DNA of 64,000 bases from Microbacteriaceae bacterium MWH-Ta3 (GCA_003053925.1 QBKD01000001.1:1116001-1180000); one strand, 5' to 3'; numbered from the stretch's first letter, positions 8,741 to 17,858 are shown. Notes: generated by a model from the sequence alone, not told the origin. Translations and numbers: made by a program.

Positions 8741-9025
8741 ATGGATATCGGTTCAGCCATCTTTCTGCTGGTGCTCGCTGCGCTGGTGCTGTTTCTGCCG
8801 CTGGTCGGCAGAAAATGGTCTGCAATCGTGTCGTACGTTGCATACGGAATGTCGTTGGCCTATGGAATGTTGGGAGCCTTTGTTTTCAACCAGGACCGGA
8901 ACGCCGGCATTAGCGGTCAGTTGGCCGACCTTTCGGTGTGGATTGCTGTTGTATCTGCGGCGATGATCGTGTTGACGTTTGTCGTCTACCGCTATCGTCA
9001 GCGCAAGCGGGCTGCGGCGTTGTAA
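8741..9025 (+). CDS. Small membrane protein of unknown function
   Basis: 94 aa from the ATG at 8741, with ACGGAGGG 10-16 nt upstream as ribosome binding site. Three hydrophobic helices can be seen (about residues 4-22, 26-46 and 62-82), ending in a basic tail (YRYRQRKRAAAL) that should face the cytoplasm. I do not recognise the family. It stands alone between ssrA and the exonuclease gene. Confidence 0.65.
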   Translation: MDIGSAIFLLVLAALVLFLPLVGRKWSAIVSYVAYGMSLAYGMLGAFVFNQDRNAGISGQLADLSVWIAVVSAAMIVLTFVVYRYRQRKRAAAL

Positions 9026-9109
9026 TCCCGCGCCCTGTGGTCGCGTGGGGTTTTATGCGTGTCGGACCTCACCGATACCCTGTGATTATTCATCACGCAA
9101 GGGGTAATC

Positions 9110-9871
9110 ATGGCTGTATCGAAAGGGAACTGGGGCTGCTTCAGTTGCTTCGGCGTCGTCATCATTGGGGCGTTTGGCGCCTACATCGTGCAGGCGTTCC
9201 CGGTCTTGTTCTTCCTGGCACTCGCCATTGTCGCAGCCATGATTGGGCTCACCCTGTGGGGTTCGCGTAAGGCGCGACAGGAAATCGAGGCCTTCGTCGA
9301 GTCGGTCCACGAACGCCGCGCCTATGTTGCGGTCGACGTTGAGACCAGCGGGTTGGAATCGGGCGATGGCGCCGAAATCGTACAGATTGCCCTGATCGCG
9401 TACGACGAAGCCCACACCGAGCTCGGGCGATTCAGCACCGTGGTCAAACCGCGCGGCGATGTTGGCCCCACCAACATTCACGGAATCACCAAGGCCGCAA
9501 CACGGTTTGCGCCGCGTTTTGACGTGTTGGCGGTGCCCTTGGCGCGGCTACTGGACGGCTCGATCGTGGTGGCGCACAACGCCGCATTTGACATCGGATT
9601 TCTGCGCGCGGAATTCACGCGATCGGGAAAATTCGCCACGTTGCCCCGATTCCAAGCCATCGATACCTGGCCCCTCGCGCAGCGCTATGTGACGGGCACC
9701 GCAAACTTCAAGCTACCGACCTGTGTTGACGCACTGGGAATCGATGTGCGGATGGCGCCGGGTTCGGGGCAGCACGACGCGATGTACGACGTGTGGTGCT
9801 GTGCGCAGGTATTCCAGGCCATCGCACGGAAGCATGCGCTGAAACTGGACGCCGTCGCCGAATGGATGTAA
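9110..9871 (+). CDS. Membrane-anchored DnaQ-like 3'-5' exonuclease
   Basis: 253 aa; AAGGGG lies 6 nt before the ATG. Residues 1-55 hold two hydrophobic segments (FGVVIIGAFGAYIVQAF and VLFFLALAIVAAMIGLTLW). The rest is a DEDDh exonuclease: Exo I VDVETSG (Asp and Glu ligands), Exo II AHNAAFDIGFLR (Asp), Exo III with HDAMYD (the His base and last Asp). All catalytic residues are present, so it should cleave single-stranded DNA or RNA ends with two metal ions. Anchoring of such a domain to the membrane is unusual; the partner and substrate are unknown. It could be an RNA-turnover or DNA-uptake-related nuclease rather than a polymerase proofreader. Confidence 0.82.
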   Translation: MAVSKGNWGCFSCFGVVIIGAFGAYIVQAFPVLFFLALAIVAAMIGLTLWGSRKARQEIEAFVESVHERRAYVAVDVETSGLESGDGAEIVQIALIAYDEAHTELGRFSTVVKPRGDVGPTNIHGITKAATRFAPRFDVLAVPLARLLDGSIVVAHNAAFDIGFLRAEFTRSGKFATLPRFQAIDTWPLAQRYVTGTANFKLPTCVDALGIDVRMAPGSGQHDAMYDVWCCAQVFQAIARKHALKLDAVAEWM

Positions 9872-9906
9872 CCCGGGCGGCGGCCGTCGCGCGATAGATT
9901 GGTGGC

Positions 9907-11001
9907 ATGCCTCGTTCCGCCCCGTACGCTCCGAAACGAGCCGTGGGCACACAGAACGAGAGCGTCGTCCGGCTGGCCATTGTCGCCGGTGAGGGCGTTG
10001 GCCCCGAGGTGACGCAGTCGGCCCTGGCCGTCATGGAGGCAGCGGCGCGAATCGCCGATCTGCCGTTCGAGGTCACAATCGCCAAGCCCGTCATGACGCG
10101 TGACGACTGGGGATTGTGCCTCAACGACACCATTCGATCCTTCTATTCCGATGCCTTTAACGCGGGAATACCCGTGCTGCACGGACCGATGGGCGGCCAA
10201 TATGTGTACCAGTTGCGCCGTGAATGGGACCTGCCGCTGAAATACACGCCCGTTGTCCCCATGGCAGAACTTGCCGATGCTGCGGTCGTGCGTAATTCGG
10301 CACTGGGCGACGTGGATATTGTCGTGATTCGCGATAATTCCGAGGGCCTGTACCAGGGCGCTTTCGGCTGGAACGACGCGCGCACCGAGGCATTCCACGA
10401 GGCGCGATATTCCGTTGCGGCCACCGAACGCGTGGTGGCAGCGGCCGTTAATGCCGCTCAGGCACGATCCGGCAAGTTGGCCGTCGTGGTCAAGCCGGGC
10501 GGTGTTCCAGCCATCAGCGCGTTGTGGCGCGAGGTCACACAGCGACTTGTTCCGGGTGGCGTCGAGGTGGAATTCATCGAGGTCGACAACGCCTGTTTCC
10601 AGTTAGTGGCGAACCCGCACCGATTCGATGTCATTGTTGCCCCCAATCTGTTCGGTGACATCATCAGCGACACGGCGACGACCCTGCTGGGTTCACGGGG
10701 GCTGTCGTATTCGGCGAACTTCGGCGATCACGATGGCGCAGTGTTCCAAACGGCGCACGGCGCTGCCCACGATCTGGCGGGCACAAATACGGCCAACCCC
10801 ATTGCGCATATTCTGTCGGCGGCGTGGGCAGCATCGTGGTCAACCGGCCGCAGCGACGTCGCCGATTCGGTCGCATCCGCCGTCGCGCGCGTGGTGGGAG
10901 CCGGACTCCGCACTGCCGACATCGCCGCTGTCGATTCACGGATTGTCTCGACCACCCAGATGACGCACGCGATCGTGTCCGAACTGGAACAGGGCCAATG
11001 A
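9907..11001 (+). CDS. Isocitrate/isopropylmalate dehydrogenase-family protein
   Basis: 364 aa. Family features are the start AIVAGEGVGPEV (usually GDGIG), the substrate-loop segment VVIRDNSEGLYQGAFGW, the Lys in VVVKPGG and the metal-binding signature NLFGDIISDTATTLLG. The reaction class is NAD(P)-dependent oxidative decarboxylation of a 2-hydroxyacid such as isopropylmalate, isocitrate, malate or tartrate. It is not beside leuC/leuD, and the GDGIG and substrate motifs are altered, so a catabolic substrate is more likely than leucine synthesis. TAGATT (9895-9900) ends 6 nt before the ATG, suggesting a leaderless mRNA. The stop overlaps the next start (ATGA). Confidence 0.78.
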   Translation: MPRSAPYAPKRAVGTQNESVVRLAIVAGEGVGPEVTQSALAVMEAAARIADLPFEVTIAKPVMTRDDWGLCLNDTIRSFYSDAFNAGIPVLHGPMGGQYVYQLRREWDLPLKYTPVVPMAELADAAVVRNSALGDVDIVVIRDNSEGLYQGAFGWNDARTEAFHEARYSVAATERVVAAAVNAAQARSGKLAVVVKPGGVPAISALWREVTQRLVPGGVEVEFIEVDNACFQLVANPHRFDVIVAPNLFGDIISDTATTLLGSRGLSYSANFGDHDGAVFQTAHGAAHDLAGTNTANPIAHILSAAWAASWSTGRSDVADSVASAVARVVGAGLRTADIAAVDSRIVSTTQMTHAIVSELEQGQ

Positions 11002-12944
11002 GCTCGCCAGCCCTTCCGCCGCGTGGCCACTTGGGCCTCGTGATTGTGGACATGCAGAACGACTTTCTTGCCGAGCTTGACCCGCCCGAGCGCGAACGCA
11101 TCATTGGCGCAGTGGCAGCGCTTCGTGATCGGTGCCGTGCTGCGGGCGTACCCGTGTTGCAGGTGATGACCGAGGTCGACCCGACGGGCGAGGACGCCAT
11201 GCCGCACTGGCAGGGTGCGCTGCGGTGTGTGCGGGGAACCAGGGGAGCGCAGGCTCCCGCAGCGCTGGGCGATGCAGGCCTCGATTCGCTCGAGACTAAA
11301 CAGCACTACGCGGGCCTAGCCTCGCACGCCGGCCACTCCTGGGTGCAGGAGCACAACCTCGATACCGTCATTGTCGCTGGTATCCACACTCACGCGTGCG
11401 TGCGCGAAACCGCGCTGGCCGCGTATCGCCAGGGGCTGCGGGTGGCAATCGCCCGCGATACCGTAGCCAGTTACGACGAGGACCATGCGGCAGCCAGCCT
11501 TGACTGGCTGAGCGGCCGCGCGGCAACGGTCGTCGAGGACTCGCTGTCGTTGGTCGTGGAATCCGCTGGCGCGCCGCAGCCCACGCACAGCGGCGATCCC
11601 GCAACCAACCTCGGCGAAGTATCGCAAGTGGTCGATGCGGCTCATCGTGCGCGCCGCGAATGGTCGGCGCAGCCCCTTAGTGCTCGCCGCGCCGCACTGG
11701 TGGCGTGGGCGGACGACATCGCCGCGCATCACGACGAACTTGCCCGTGCCATTTCTGCCCAGGTGCACAAGCCGCTTGCTATGGCCGAGGACGAGGTGCG
11801 CCGCTCCGAATCACACATTCGAGTCGCGTCCGACCTCTATGCGACGGGCCGCTGGAACGACCGCACCATCGATGATGGCGTGACCGTTCGGCACGTGCCG
11901 CTGGGCGTTGTTGCCCTGATTATGCCGTGGAACAATCCGTTGGCAATTCCCGCGGGCAAAATTGCCGCAGCGCTCATGACGGGCAACACCATTGTTATCA
12001 AGCCATCACCCCTTGCGGACTCGACGACCCGATTGCTGGTGGACAGCGCCCTGCGATCAGGCATACCCGCTGACGCCATCGGTGTGGTTTCGGGTGGGGC
12101 AGACACGGCACGTGAACTGGCGGCGTCGCCGCTCATTGACGGCGTTGCGATCACGGGGTCTATTGCCGCGGGCCGTTCGATCGCGCAACAGTGCGCAGAG
12201 CGCGGAATACCGTTGCAGGCCGAACTCGGTGGAAACAACGCGCTCATCCTCGCTGACGACGTCGACATTCCCTCCGTTGTGCCCGCGATTCTGCACAACG
12301 CCTGGGCGTTTGCCGGGCAGCGCTGCACCGCAATTCGCCGGGTCATAGTGCCCGAGTCGCGCCTTGCGGAATGGGAATCGGCCGTCGCGTCGTTCATCGA
12401 CGATGTGCTGCACAACGACCACGCGTTAACCGAATCGTATGCGCGTGTTATTTCCCCGAGTGCGGCCGAGCGAATTCGTGCCGAGGTCGCGGCGGCCGAG
12501 GCCTCGAGTGCGCGACTCGTCGCCAGGCTTGCCGCCCCCGCGCACTCAACCTCGGGAACTACGGTGGCACACGTTGAACCCGTTGTTGTGGTGTGCCGCG
12601 ACGCGGCCGATCCGATTGTGCAGCGTGAATCGTTCGGGCCGGTGCTGGTGACTCAGCCCGCGCGGTCGAACGCCGGTGCGCTGGATGTGGACCACGCTAT
12701 GGAACTAGCCAACGGTGTTGAACAAGGCCTTGTGATGGCCGTCTGCTCTTCCGACGACGCCGTGATTGCCGAGGTACGTGCCGGCGCGCGCGTGGGAATT
12801 GTGTCTATTGGCCCGGGCCCAGTGCCCGTGCATGCCGAGGCCCCGTTCGGAGGCTGGAAGGCATCGGGCGTCGGGCCACCCGAACACGGTGAATGGGACG
12901 CCCAATTCTTCCTGCGACCTCAGGCCGAATACCGCTCGCTCTGA
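10998..12944 (+). CDS. Isochorismatase-like cysteine hydrolase fused to aldehyde dehydrogenase
   Basis: 648 aa, two complete enzymes in one chain. Residues 10-190 form a cysteine hydrolase of the isochorismatase fold with the triad Asp18 (VIVDMQNDF), Lys101 (SLETKQHY) and Cys134 (IHTHACVRE). Residues about 205-648 are an aldehyde dehydrogenase with Asn312 (MPWNNP), Lys335 (VIKPSP), Glu409 (AELGGNN) and nucleophile Cys443 (FAGQRCTAIRR). The hydrolase class usually cleaves amides or related C-N bonds. Both active sites look intact, so channelling of an aldehyde or acid intermediate is conceivable. It is translationally coupled to the upstream dehydrogenase gene. The substrate is unknown. Confidence 0.85.
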   Translation: MSSPALPPRGHLGLVIVDMQNDFLAELDPPERERIIGAVAALRDRCRAAGVPVLQVMTEVDPTGEDAMPHWQGALRCVRGTRGAQAPAALGDAGLDSLETKQHYAGLASHAGHSWVQEHNLDTVIVAGIHTHACVRETALAAYRQGLRVAIARDTVASYDEDHAAASLDWLSGRAATVVEDSLSLVVESAGAPQPTHSGDPATNLGEVSQVVDAAHRARREWSAQPLSARRAALVAWADDIAAHHDELARAISAQVHKPLAMAEDEVRRSESHIRVASDLYATGRWNDRTIDDGVTVRHVPLGVVALIMPWNNPLAIPAGKIAAALMTGNTIVIKPSPLADSTTRLLVDSALRSGIPADAIGVVSGGADTARELAASPLIDGVAITGSIAAGRSIAQQCAERGIPLQAELGGNNALILADDVDIPSVVPAILHNAWAFAGQRCTAIRRVIVPESRLAEWESAVASFIDDVLHNDHALTESYARVISPSAAERIRAEVAAAEASSARLVARLAAPAHSTSGTTVAHVEPVVVVCRDAADPIVQRESFGPVLVTQPARSNAGALDVDHAMELANGVEQGLVMAVCSSDDAVIAEVRAGARVGIVSIGPGPVPVHAEAPFGGWKASGVGPPEHGEWDAQFFLRPQAEYRSL

Positions 12945-12972
12945 TCGCGGTGGTCACGCAGCTCGTGGCGAG

Positions 12973-14412
12973 TTACGACCTGGCGGCACGGCTCAGTGCA
13001 TCGGCGTACAGCGCGGCAACTGCCTCGCGGTCCTCTTTGCCGTTCGCTGTCGTTGGCATTGCCGGAATCCGAAAAATCGACCCTGGCGCCTGGGTGCCCC
13101 AGGTTGACTGAAGATCGCGCGAAAGCGTGGCCACATCCACGGAATCATCCGCCTCGAGTGCCAACACAAATGTCGCCCCGCGCGGCCCCGCGTGGGCAAA
13201 TCCGACAGCAGCACGCACGCCCGCGACAGTCAAAACCTGACTCTCCACGGCATACGGGTCAATCTTCACCCCGCCAATGTTCAGGTGGTTGGCCACACGG
13301 CCGTGCAGGTACAGGCGCCCGCCCGATTCGATTCGACCCAGGTCGCCGGGATAAAACCATTCGAGAGATTCCCCGTCACCGAGTTCCGACCCAGGCCGCC
13401 AATACGCAGAGGGCGCCACCGCAGATCGATATCGCACAATGCCCACCGTGCCCTGCGGCAGGGGCCGGTCGAATTCGTCGACGATCTCGACGACACTTCC
13501 CGGGGCAATCAGTCCCGCAAATTCCGTGTCATCGTCATCCACAACGCGCTGTGCTGCACGGCCCGCCTCTGTGGATCCGTAGACATTCACCAGCGTGGCC
13601 GTCGATACCCTGAAAAGATCGCGCCGCGTTTGTGGGGGAATGATGCCGCCCGCGCTGTACACGCTTCGCAGTGAATCGAGGCGCACACCATCGGCCGTCG
13701 CCTGTGCCACCAGTGCCGCAATCTGACCCGGTGATGCCTTGATCGCGGTGACGCCTCGATGAATGATTTCGCGAAGTGAATAGGCTGCATCGCCCGGATT
13801 GATATAGGCCCGCCCCGACTGCACGCAGGCCAGTAGGGTGTGGAATCCGCTGGCGCTGGCAAGGTCGAGAAGCGAGAGGAATGCTCCGTCGTCATGCATC
13901 ATGTCGAGCGCGGCGCGCGTGCGGTCGTGAGCCATTGCCGCGGTGATGGCAATCGGCTTGGGTGTACCGGTAGTGCCGCTGGAGAGAACGACCCGCACCA
14001 CCGTGTCGTCCGATGGCACCGCCAGAGTACCGCGAGACTCGTGGCGCGATATGGCCTCGAGCCGCGCGGCATCCAGCGTAATTGTGGTGCGTGCCAGCGG
14101 GTGGTGCGTACGCGTACTCGACAGCAAAAGGTCCACCGGCATGCCCGCACTCTCCATCGACGATGAAAACGCGACGGTGGGAATTCCCTGCGCCATGGCG
14201 CCCAACGTGAACAACACGTGCAGGCCTACAGGCATGTCGAGCGCAATGATCGCGGTGCCCGGCAACTCTAAATCCTGCAGGAACGCGGAAATCGATGTCG
14301 CCCATGCAGCGCCCTGTGCATACGTCACCACGTGTGCGCGGTCACTGAACAGGATGGCGTTGGGGGTGACGTGCGCGAAATGGGCAAGCGCATCGAGTGG
14401 TGTGCGGTCCAC
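12973..14412 (-). CDS. AMP-forming acyl-CoA synthetase/ligase-like enzyme
   Basis: 479 aa, somewhat short for the ANL adenylate-forming superfamily. Visible motifs are the P-loop LSSGTTGTPKP, VYGSTEAG (A5), WFYPGDLG (A7), the hinge GRVANHLNIGGVKIDP and the catalytic Lys in TANGKEDR. This predicts ATP-dependent activation of a carboxylic acid, probably to a CoA thioester. The start is the GTG at 14412 with AGGAGG 6 nt upstream. It is convergent with the hydrolase/aldehyde-dehydrogenase fusion across a 28-nt gap; whether it works in the same pathway is a guess. Confidence 0.82.
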   Translation of the reverse strand: MDRTPLDALAHFAHVTPNAILFSDRAHVVTYAQGAAWATSISAFLQDLELPGTAIIALDMPVGLHVLFTLGAMAQGIPTVAFSSSMESAGMPVDLLLSSTRTHHPLARTTITLDAARLEAISRHESRGTLAVPSDDTVVRVVLSSGTTGTPKPIAITAAMAHDRTRAALDMMHDDGAFLSLLDLASASGFHTLLACVQSGRAYINPGDAAYSLREIIHRGVTAIKASPGQIAALVAQATADGVRLDSLRSVYSAGGIIPPQTRRDLFRVSTATLVNVYGSTEAGRAAQRVVDDDDTEFAGLIAPGSVVEIVDEFDRPLPQGTVGIVRYRSAVAPSAYWRPGSELGDGESLEWFYPGDLGRIESGGRLYLHGRVANHLNIGGVKIDPYAVESQVLTVAGVRAAVGFAHAGPRGATFVLALEADDSVDVATLSRDLQSTWGTQAPGSIFRIPAMPTTANGKEDREAVAALYADALSRAARS

Positions 14413-14489
14413 TGTTGCCTCCTGCGCGTACGGTGGTTGTTCACTCCATTATCGACGCTGGACAGAGGGCGTCGGCTATGCTCGTACCT

Positions 14490-15500
14490 ATGAATACCTC
14501 TGTTTCCTCCTTCGGAATTGCGGCACGTCGACGTACCGCAACGACCGCATCACTCATGGCCATCATCGCCGGTGGCGCTCTTCTTCTTCCTGCTCCGTCG
14601 TACGCGACGACGTCCTGCCCCACGGGCTCGGTGCTGGTCGGCGCTGGCGTGTGTGAGGTCGTGTTCCTCAGCACCCCCGACGAGGCGTGGACGCCTCCCG
14701 CAGGCATCGATTCGCTGCAGGCGCTGCTGGTCGGAGCCGGTGGTGTGGGTGGCTTGGAATACGGCGGTGGCGGCGGTGACGTGCAGCTCGTTGAACTAGC
14801 AGTTACGGGAGATGTCACCGTCACGGTCGGAGAATCGATGTCGGCAGGTGGAACGTATAATTCCGGGGTGAACGATACTGTCGTCGCGCAAGGGATGTCG
14901 ATGTACACGGCCGCGGGCGGCCAAGAGGCTCAACAATTCAGCGGCGGTTCGAGCGGTTCAGGCATCAGCGCATCGGGTAATAGTGGTGCCGGTGCTGGAT
15001 CGACCAGTGGCAGTCAACTCGGCGGTGCTGGGCTTGTCGTGAATGAAATCGACCCCGCCACATTTGATCTCTTCGCTGACGATGATCGCTGCTTTGGCGG
15101 CGGCGGCGTTGGTGGCAATGCCGGTGTAGCGGGCGATGGCTTGTGGGTGACCTACAACTCGGCAACCTGTGGCGGCGGATACCTCGCAATCCCCGAAGGT
15201 TCCATCGACGTGAATGGCTCACAGTCGCTCCTCGAAGGCGGAACTTTTGACGATTTTGCCTTTGTAGCTCCGGAAGCAAATTCCGGTGGAGGCTCGGCGG
15301 GTGCCTGGGTTAGCGGAACCGGTTGGGTGGACGCTCTGCCCTCGGCTGCTGGCCAGGTTGTGCTGCGCTTCTCCTATGACGACGCCGTCGAGGTCGAAGA
15401 CCTCGCCGCAACCGGTGTGGACGCCTACGCGGCAATCGCCGTCGGTGCTGGCCTGGTAGGCCTGGGCGCTGTCGCAGCAACGCGCCGTCGCAAGGCTTAA
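14490..15500 (+). CDS. Gly-rich surface protein with LAxTG anchor
   Basis: 336 aa from the ATG at 14490. A signal peptide (about 1-42, cleavage near PSYA/TTSC) is followed by a Gly-rich domain with GAGGVGG and GGGGGD runs and several cysteines. The C-terminus has LAATG, a hydrophobic helix (AAIAVGAGLVGLGAVAA) and TRRRKA, the sorting signal preferred by class E sortases in actinobacteria. The mature protein should be covalently attached to the cell wall. TATGCT (14477-14482) ends 7 nt before the ATG with no SD, so the mRNA is probably leaderless. Its function is unknown. Confidence 0.78.
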   Translation: MNTSVSSFGIAARRRTATTASLMAIIAGGALLLPAPSYATTSCPTGSVLVGAGVCEVVFLSTPDEAWTPPAGIDSLQALLVGAGGVGGLEYGGGGGDVQLVELAVTGDVTVTVGESMSAGGTYNSGVNDTVVAQGMSMYTAAGGQEAQQFSGGSSGSGISASGNSGAGAGSTSGSQLGGAGLVVNEIDPATFDLFADDDRCFGGGGVGGNAGVAGDGLWVTYNSATCGGGYLAIPEGSIDVNGSQSLLEGGTFDDFAFVAPEANSGGGSAGAWVSGTGWVDALPSAAGQVVLRFSYDDAVEVEDLAATGVDAYAAIAVGAGLVGLGAVAATRRRKA

Positions 15501-15527
15501 GTCACAACTTCATCCCAATAGTCGATC

Positions 15528-15559
15528 TGTAGGGCTGATTCATAGGAATCGGCCCTACA
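15528..15559 (+). terminator. Strong hairpin overlapping the desaturase promoter
   Basis: A 13-bp stem (TGTAGGGCTGATT with AATCGGCCCTACA, one G-T pair) closes a 6-nt loop 27 nt after the surface-protein stop. Its right arm shares bases 15556-15559 with the TACACT -10 candidate (15556-15561) of the downstream desaturase gene. Confidence 0.75.
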
Positions 15560-15567
15560 CTCGCAAT

Positions 15568-16659
15568 ATGAGCCTTATCGCACAGACCCAGACAGGCTCG
15601 ACATATACCGAGCTTCTTGCTCGAGTCAAAGCTGCTGGATTGCTGAATAAGCAGCCCCGCTTTTATGTCATCCGACTGGCCGTTATTTCGGCTGTTGCTG
15701 GTGCGCTGTGGGTCGGTGCGGGCTTCCTTGGTCTGTCGAACGTTGTGCCTCAGTGGGCCGAGATCCTCATCGCCTTTGCGATTGCGGGTCTCTTGGGCAT
15801 CATTTCGGCACAATACGGGTTCATCGCCCACGAGGCGGCCCACCGCATGGTGTTCCGTAACAACAAGTGGAACGATCGCCTCGGCCTTGTCCTTGCCAAC
15901 CTCTTCGCCGGGTTGTCCTACGGATTCTGGATGCGCAAGCACAACAAGCATCACCAGCGCCCCAACCAGATCGACCAGGATCCGGACATCGCCATTCGCA
16001 TTTTGTCGTTCACCGTGGAATCGCGCGATCAGAAGCGTGGACTCGAGCGCTGGATGTCGAATCGCCAGGGTTATCTGTTTCCGTTCCTGTTGTTCTTGAC
16101 CGGCTTTGACCTTTTGCTGGATTCCTTCCAGGCACTGGGGCGCACCGATAAGCCGAAGCGTCAGCGTGCCCTCGAATTTGGCCTCATGGTTGTGCGCCAG
16201 ACCGGCCCGTATGTGGCGATGGGCCTGATGTTCGGCTGGTTGTGGGCCATCGCCCTCTGGGTTTTCATGATGATGATCTTCGGATTCTTCATGGGCGCCG
16301 CCTTCGCGCCGAACCACAAAGGCATGCCGCTCGTTCCCCGCGACATGAAGCTCGATTTCTTCGAGCGCCAGGTTCTGACCAGCCGCAACATTCGAGGCAG
16401 CTGGTTGAAAGACAACCTCATGGGTGGCCTGAACTACCAGGTCGAACACCATCTGTTCCCCTCAATGGCGCGGCCGTACCTCAAAAAGGCGCACGAGATT
16501 GTCGAACAGTATTGTGCTGAGATGGACGTCACGCTGGTGGAAATGAATCTGATTGCCAGCTACAAGGTCATCATCACGTACCTCAACAAGGTGGGACTCA
16601 GTGGCAACGCGGATCCGTTCGTGTGCCCCATGGTCGCCACGCTGCGCCCTCGTTACTAA
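15568..16659 (+). CDS. Membrane fatty-acid (acyl-CoA/acyl-lipid) desaturase
   Basis: 363 aa. It has the three His boxes of membrane di-iron desaturases: HEAAH (His88, His92), HNKHH (125-129) and QVEHH (His294-295), with two pairs of hydrophobic helices between them. It introduces a double bond into fatty acyl chains using O2 and reduced ferredoxin or a flavoprotein, adjusting membrane fluidity. The QxxHH third box resembles front-end (delta-6-like) enzymes. TACACT (15556-15561) ends 6 nt before the ATG, again without SD. No reductase gene is adjacent. Confidence 0.9.
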   Translation: MSLIAQTQTGSTYTELLARVKAAGLLNKQPRFYVIRLAVISAVAGALWVGAGFLGLSNVVPQWAEILIAFAIAGLLGIISAQYGFIAHEAAHRMVFRNNKWNDRLGLVLANLFAGLSYGFWMRKHNKHHQRPNQIDQDPDIAIRILSFTVESRDQKRGLERWMSNRQGYLFPFLLFLTGFDLLLDSFQALGRTDKPKRQRALEFGLMVVRQTGPYVAMGLMFGWLWAIALWVFMMMIFGFFMGAAFAPNHKGMPLVPRDMKLDFFERQVLTSRNIRGSWLKDNLMGGLNYQVEHHLFPSMARPYLKKAHEIVEQYCAEMDVTLVEMNLIASYKVIITYLNKVGLSGNADPFVCPMVATLRPRY

Positions 16660-16754
16660 CCACTCTCGAGGCACAACCGGCGCTGTGCGCAGATGGTGCA
16701 ATTTCCCACATTTGGCGCAGGTTTTCGGTGAATCGTCGCGCTAATGTGGAGCGC

Positions 16755-17858
16755 ATGACTGGCTCAATTGTGGTGCGCCCGACCGTGTTGGCCGATGGCC
16801 GCGACCTGATCTATTTTGATGACGCGGACACGACGCTCGGCCCCGAGCGTGCAGTCGATGCACGTGATCTGGACCCTCGACCCGCGAACGCCACGATGCG
16901 CCAGGACGTCCTGACGGGCGAATGGGTGTCAATCGCCGCGGCACGGCAGAATCGTGCATTCCTGCCGTCCGTCGAAAACGATCCGTTGGCGCCGCAAACG
17001 GCCACGAACCCCTCCGAGATTCCGTCGATGTACGACGTCGCGGTATTCGAAAACCGGTCGCCGTCATTTGGTCCGTTGCTCACGGACGGCAATGCGCCGC
17101 ACGGTTTAGCCGACCTCGCCGACATTGGCATTGGTCGCACCCGTACATCGGTAGGCCGTTGTGAGGTCGTGTGTTTCAGCCCCGAGCACGAGGGTGCGCT
17201 GGGGAACATGTCCACCAGCCGCGTGCGTACGGTCATCGAGGCCTGGGCGCAGCGCACCGAAGCCCTGTCGGCAATGCCTGGCATCGAACAGGTATTTCCC
17301 TTCGAAAACCGTGGCCAGGAAATCGGCGTGACCTTGAATCACCCGCACGGACAGATTTATGCGTATCCCTACGTAACGCCGCGCACCACGCGGTTGCTCG
17401 AGTCGGTGTCCCGCGTGGATGCGCTGTTCGATCGTCTGCTGGAATTCGAACAGCGTGGCGACCGCGTGGTTCTGCAGGGCGAGCACTGGACCGCGTTTGT
17501 GCCGTTCGCTGCGCGGTGGCCTCTGGAAATTCACATGCTGCCCGACCGCCATGTCGCGGATCTGGCCGAGACGACCGATGCCGAACGCGACGAACTGGCG
17601 CTGCTGTACCCGCGCATTCTGCGCGGCCTCGATGCCCTGTATGACACGCCCACACCTTACATCGCGGCCTGGCACCAGGCGCCGGTGAATGTGGGCCGCG
17701 ACCAGATCCGTCTGAACCTGCAGATCACGTCTCCTCGTCGCGCGGCCGACAAGCTGAAATTCTTGGCCGGGTCGGAATCGGCCATGGGCGCGTTTATCGG
17801 CGATATTGTCCCCGAGGCGCAGGCCGCCTTCATTCGCGACGGAATCGCCCGCGCATGA
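16755..17858 (+). CDS. galT: Galactose-1-phosphate uridylyltransferase
   Basis: 367 aa from the ATG at 16755. The active-site motif NHPHGQIYAYPY contains the nucleophile His198, which carries the uridylyl intermediate. Further family features are the N-terminal TGEWVSIAAARQNR and the C-terminal HMLPDRHV and WHQAPV segments. It converts galactose-1-phosphate and UDP-glucose to glucose-1-phosphate and UDP-galactose (Leloir pathway). TAATGT (16742-16747) ends 7 nt before the start. The 3' end overlaps galK (ATGA), so both are co-translated. Confidence 0.95.
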   Translation: MTGSIVVRPTVLADGRDLIYFDDADTTLGPERAVDARDLDPRPANATMRQDVLTGEWVSIAAARQNRAFLPSVENDPLAPQTATNPSEIPSMYDVAVFENRSPSFGPLLTDGNAPHGLADLADIGIGRTRTSVGRCEVVCFSPEHEGALGNMSTSRVRTVIEAWAQRTEALSAMPGIEQVFPFENRGQEIGVTLNHPHGQIYAYPYVTPRTTRLLESVSRVDALFDRLLEFEQRGDRVVLQGEHWTAFVPFAARWPLEIHMLPDRHVADLAETTDAERDELALLYPRILRGLDALYDTPTPYIAAWHQAPVNVGRDQIRLNLQITSPRRAADKLKFLAGSESAMGAFIGDIVPEAQAAFIRDGIARA

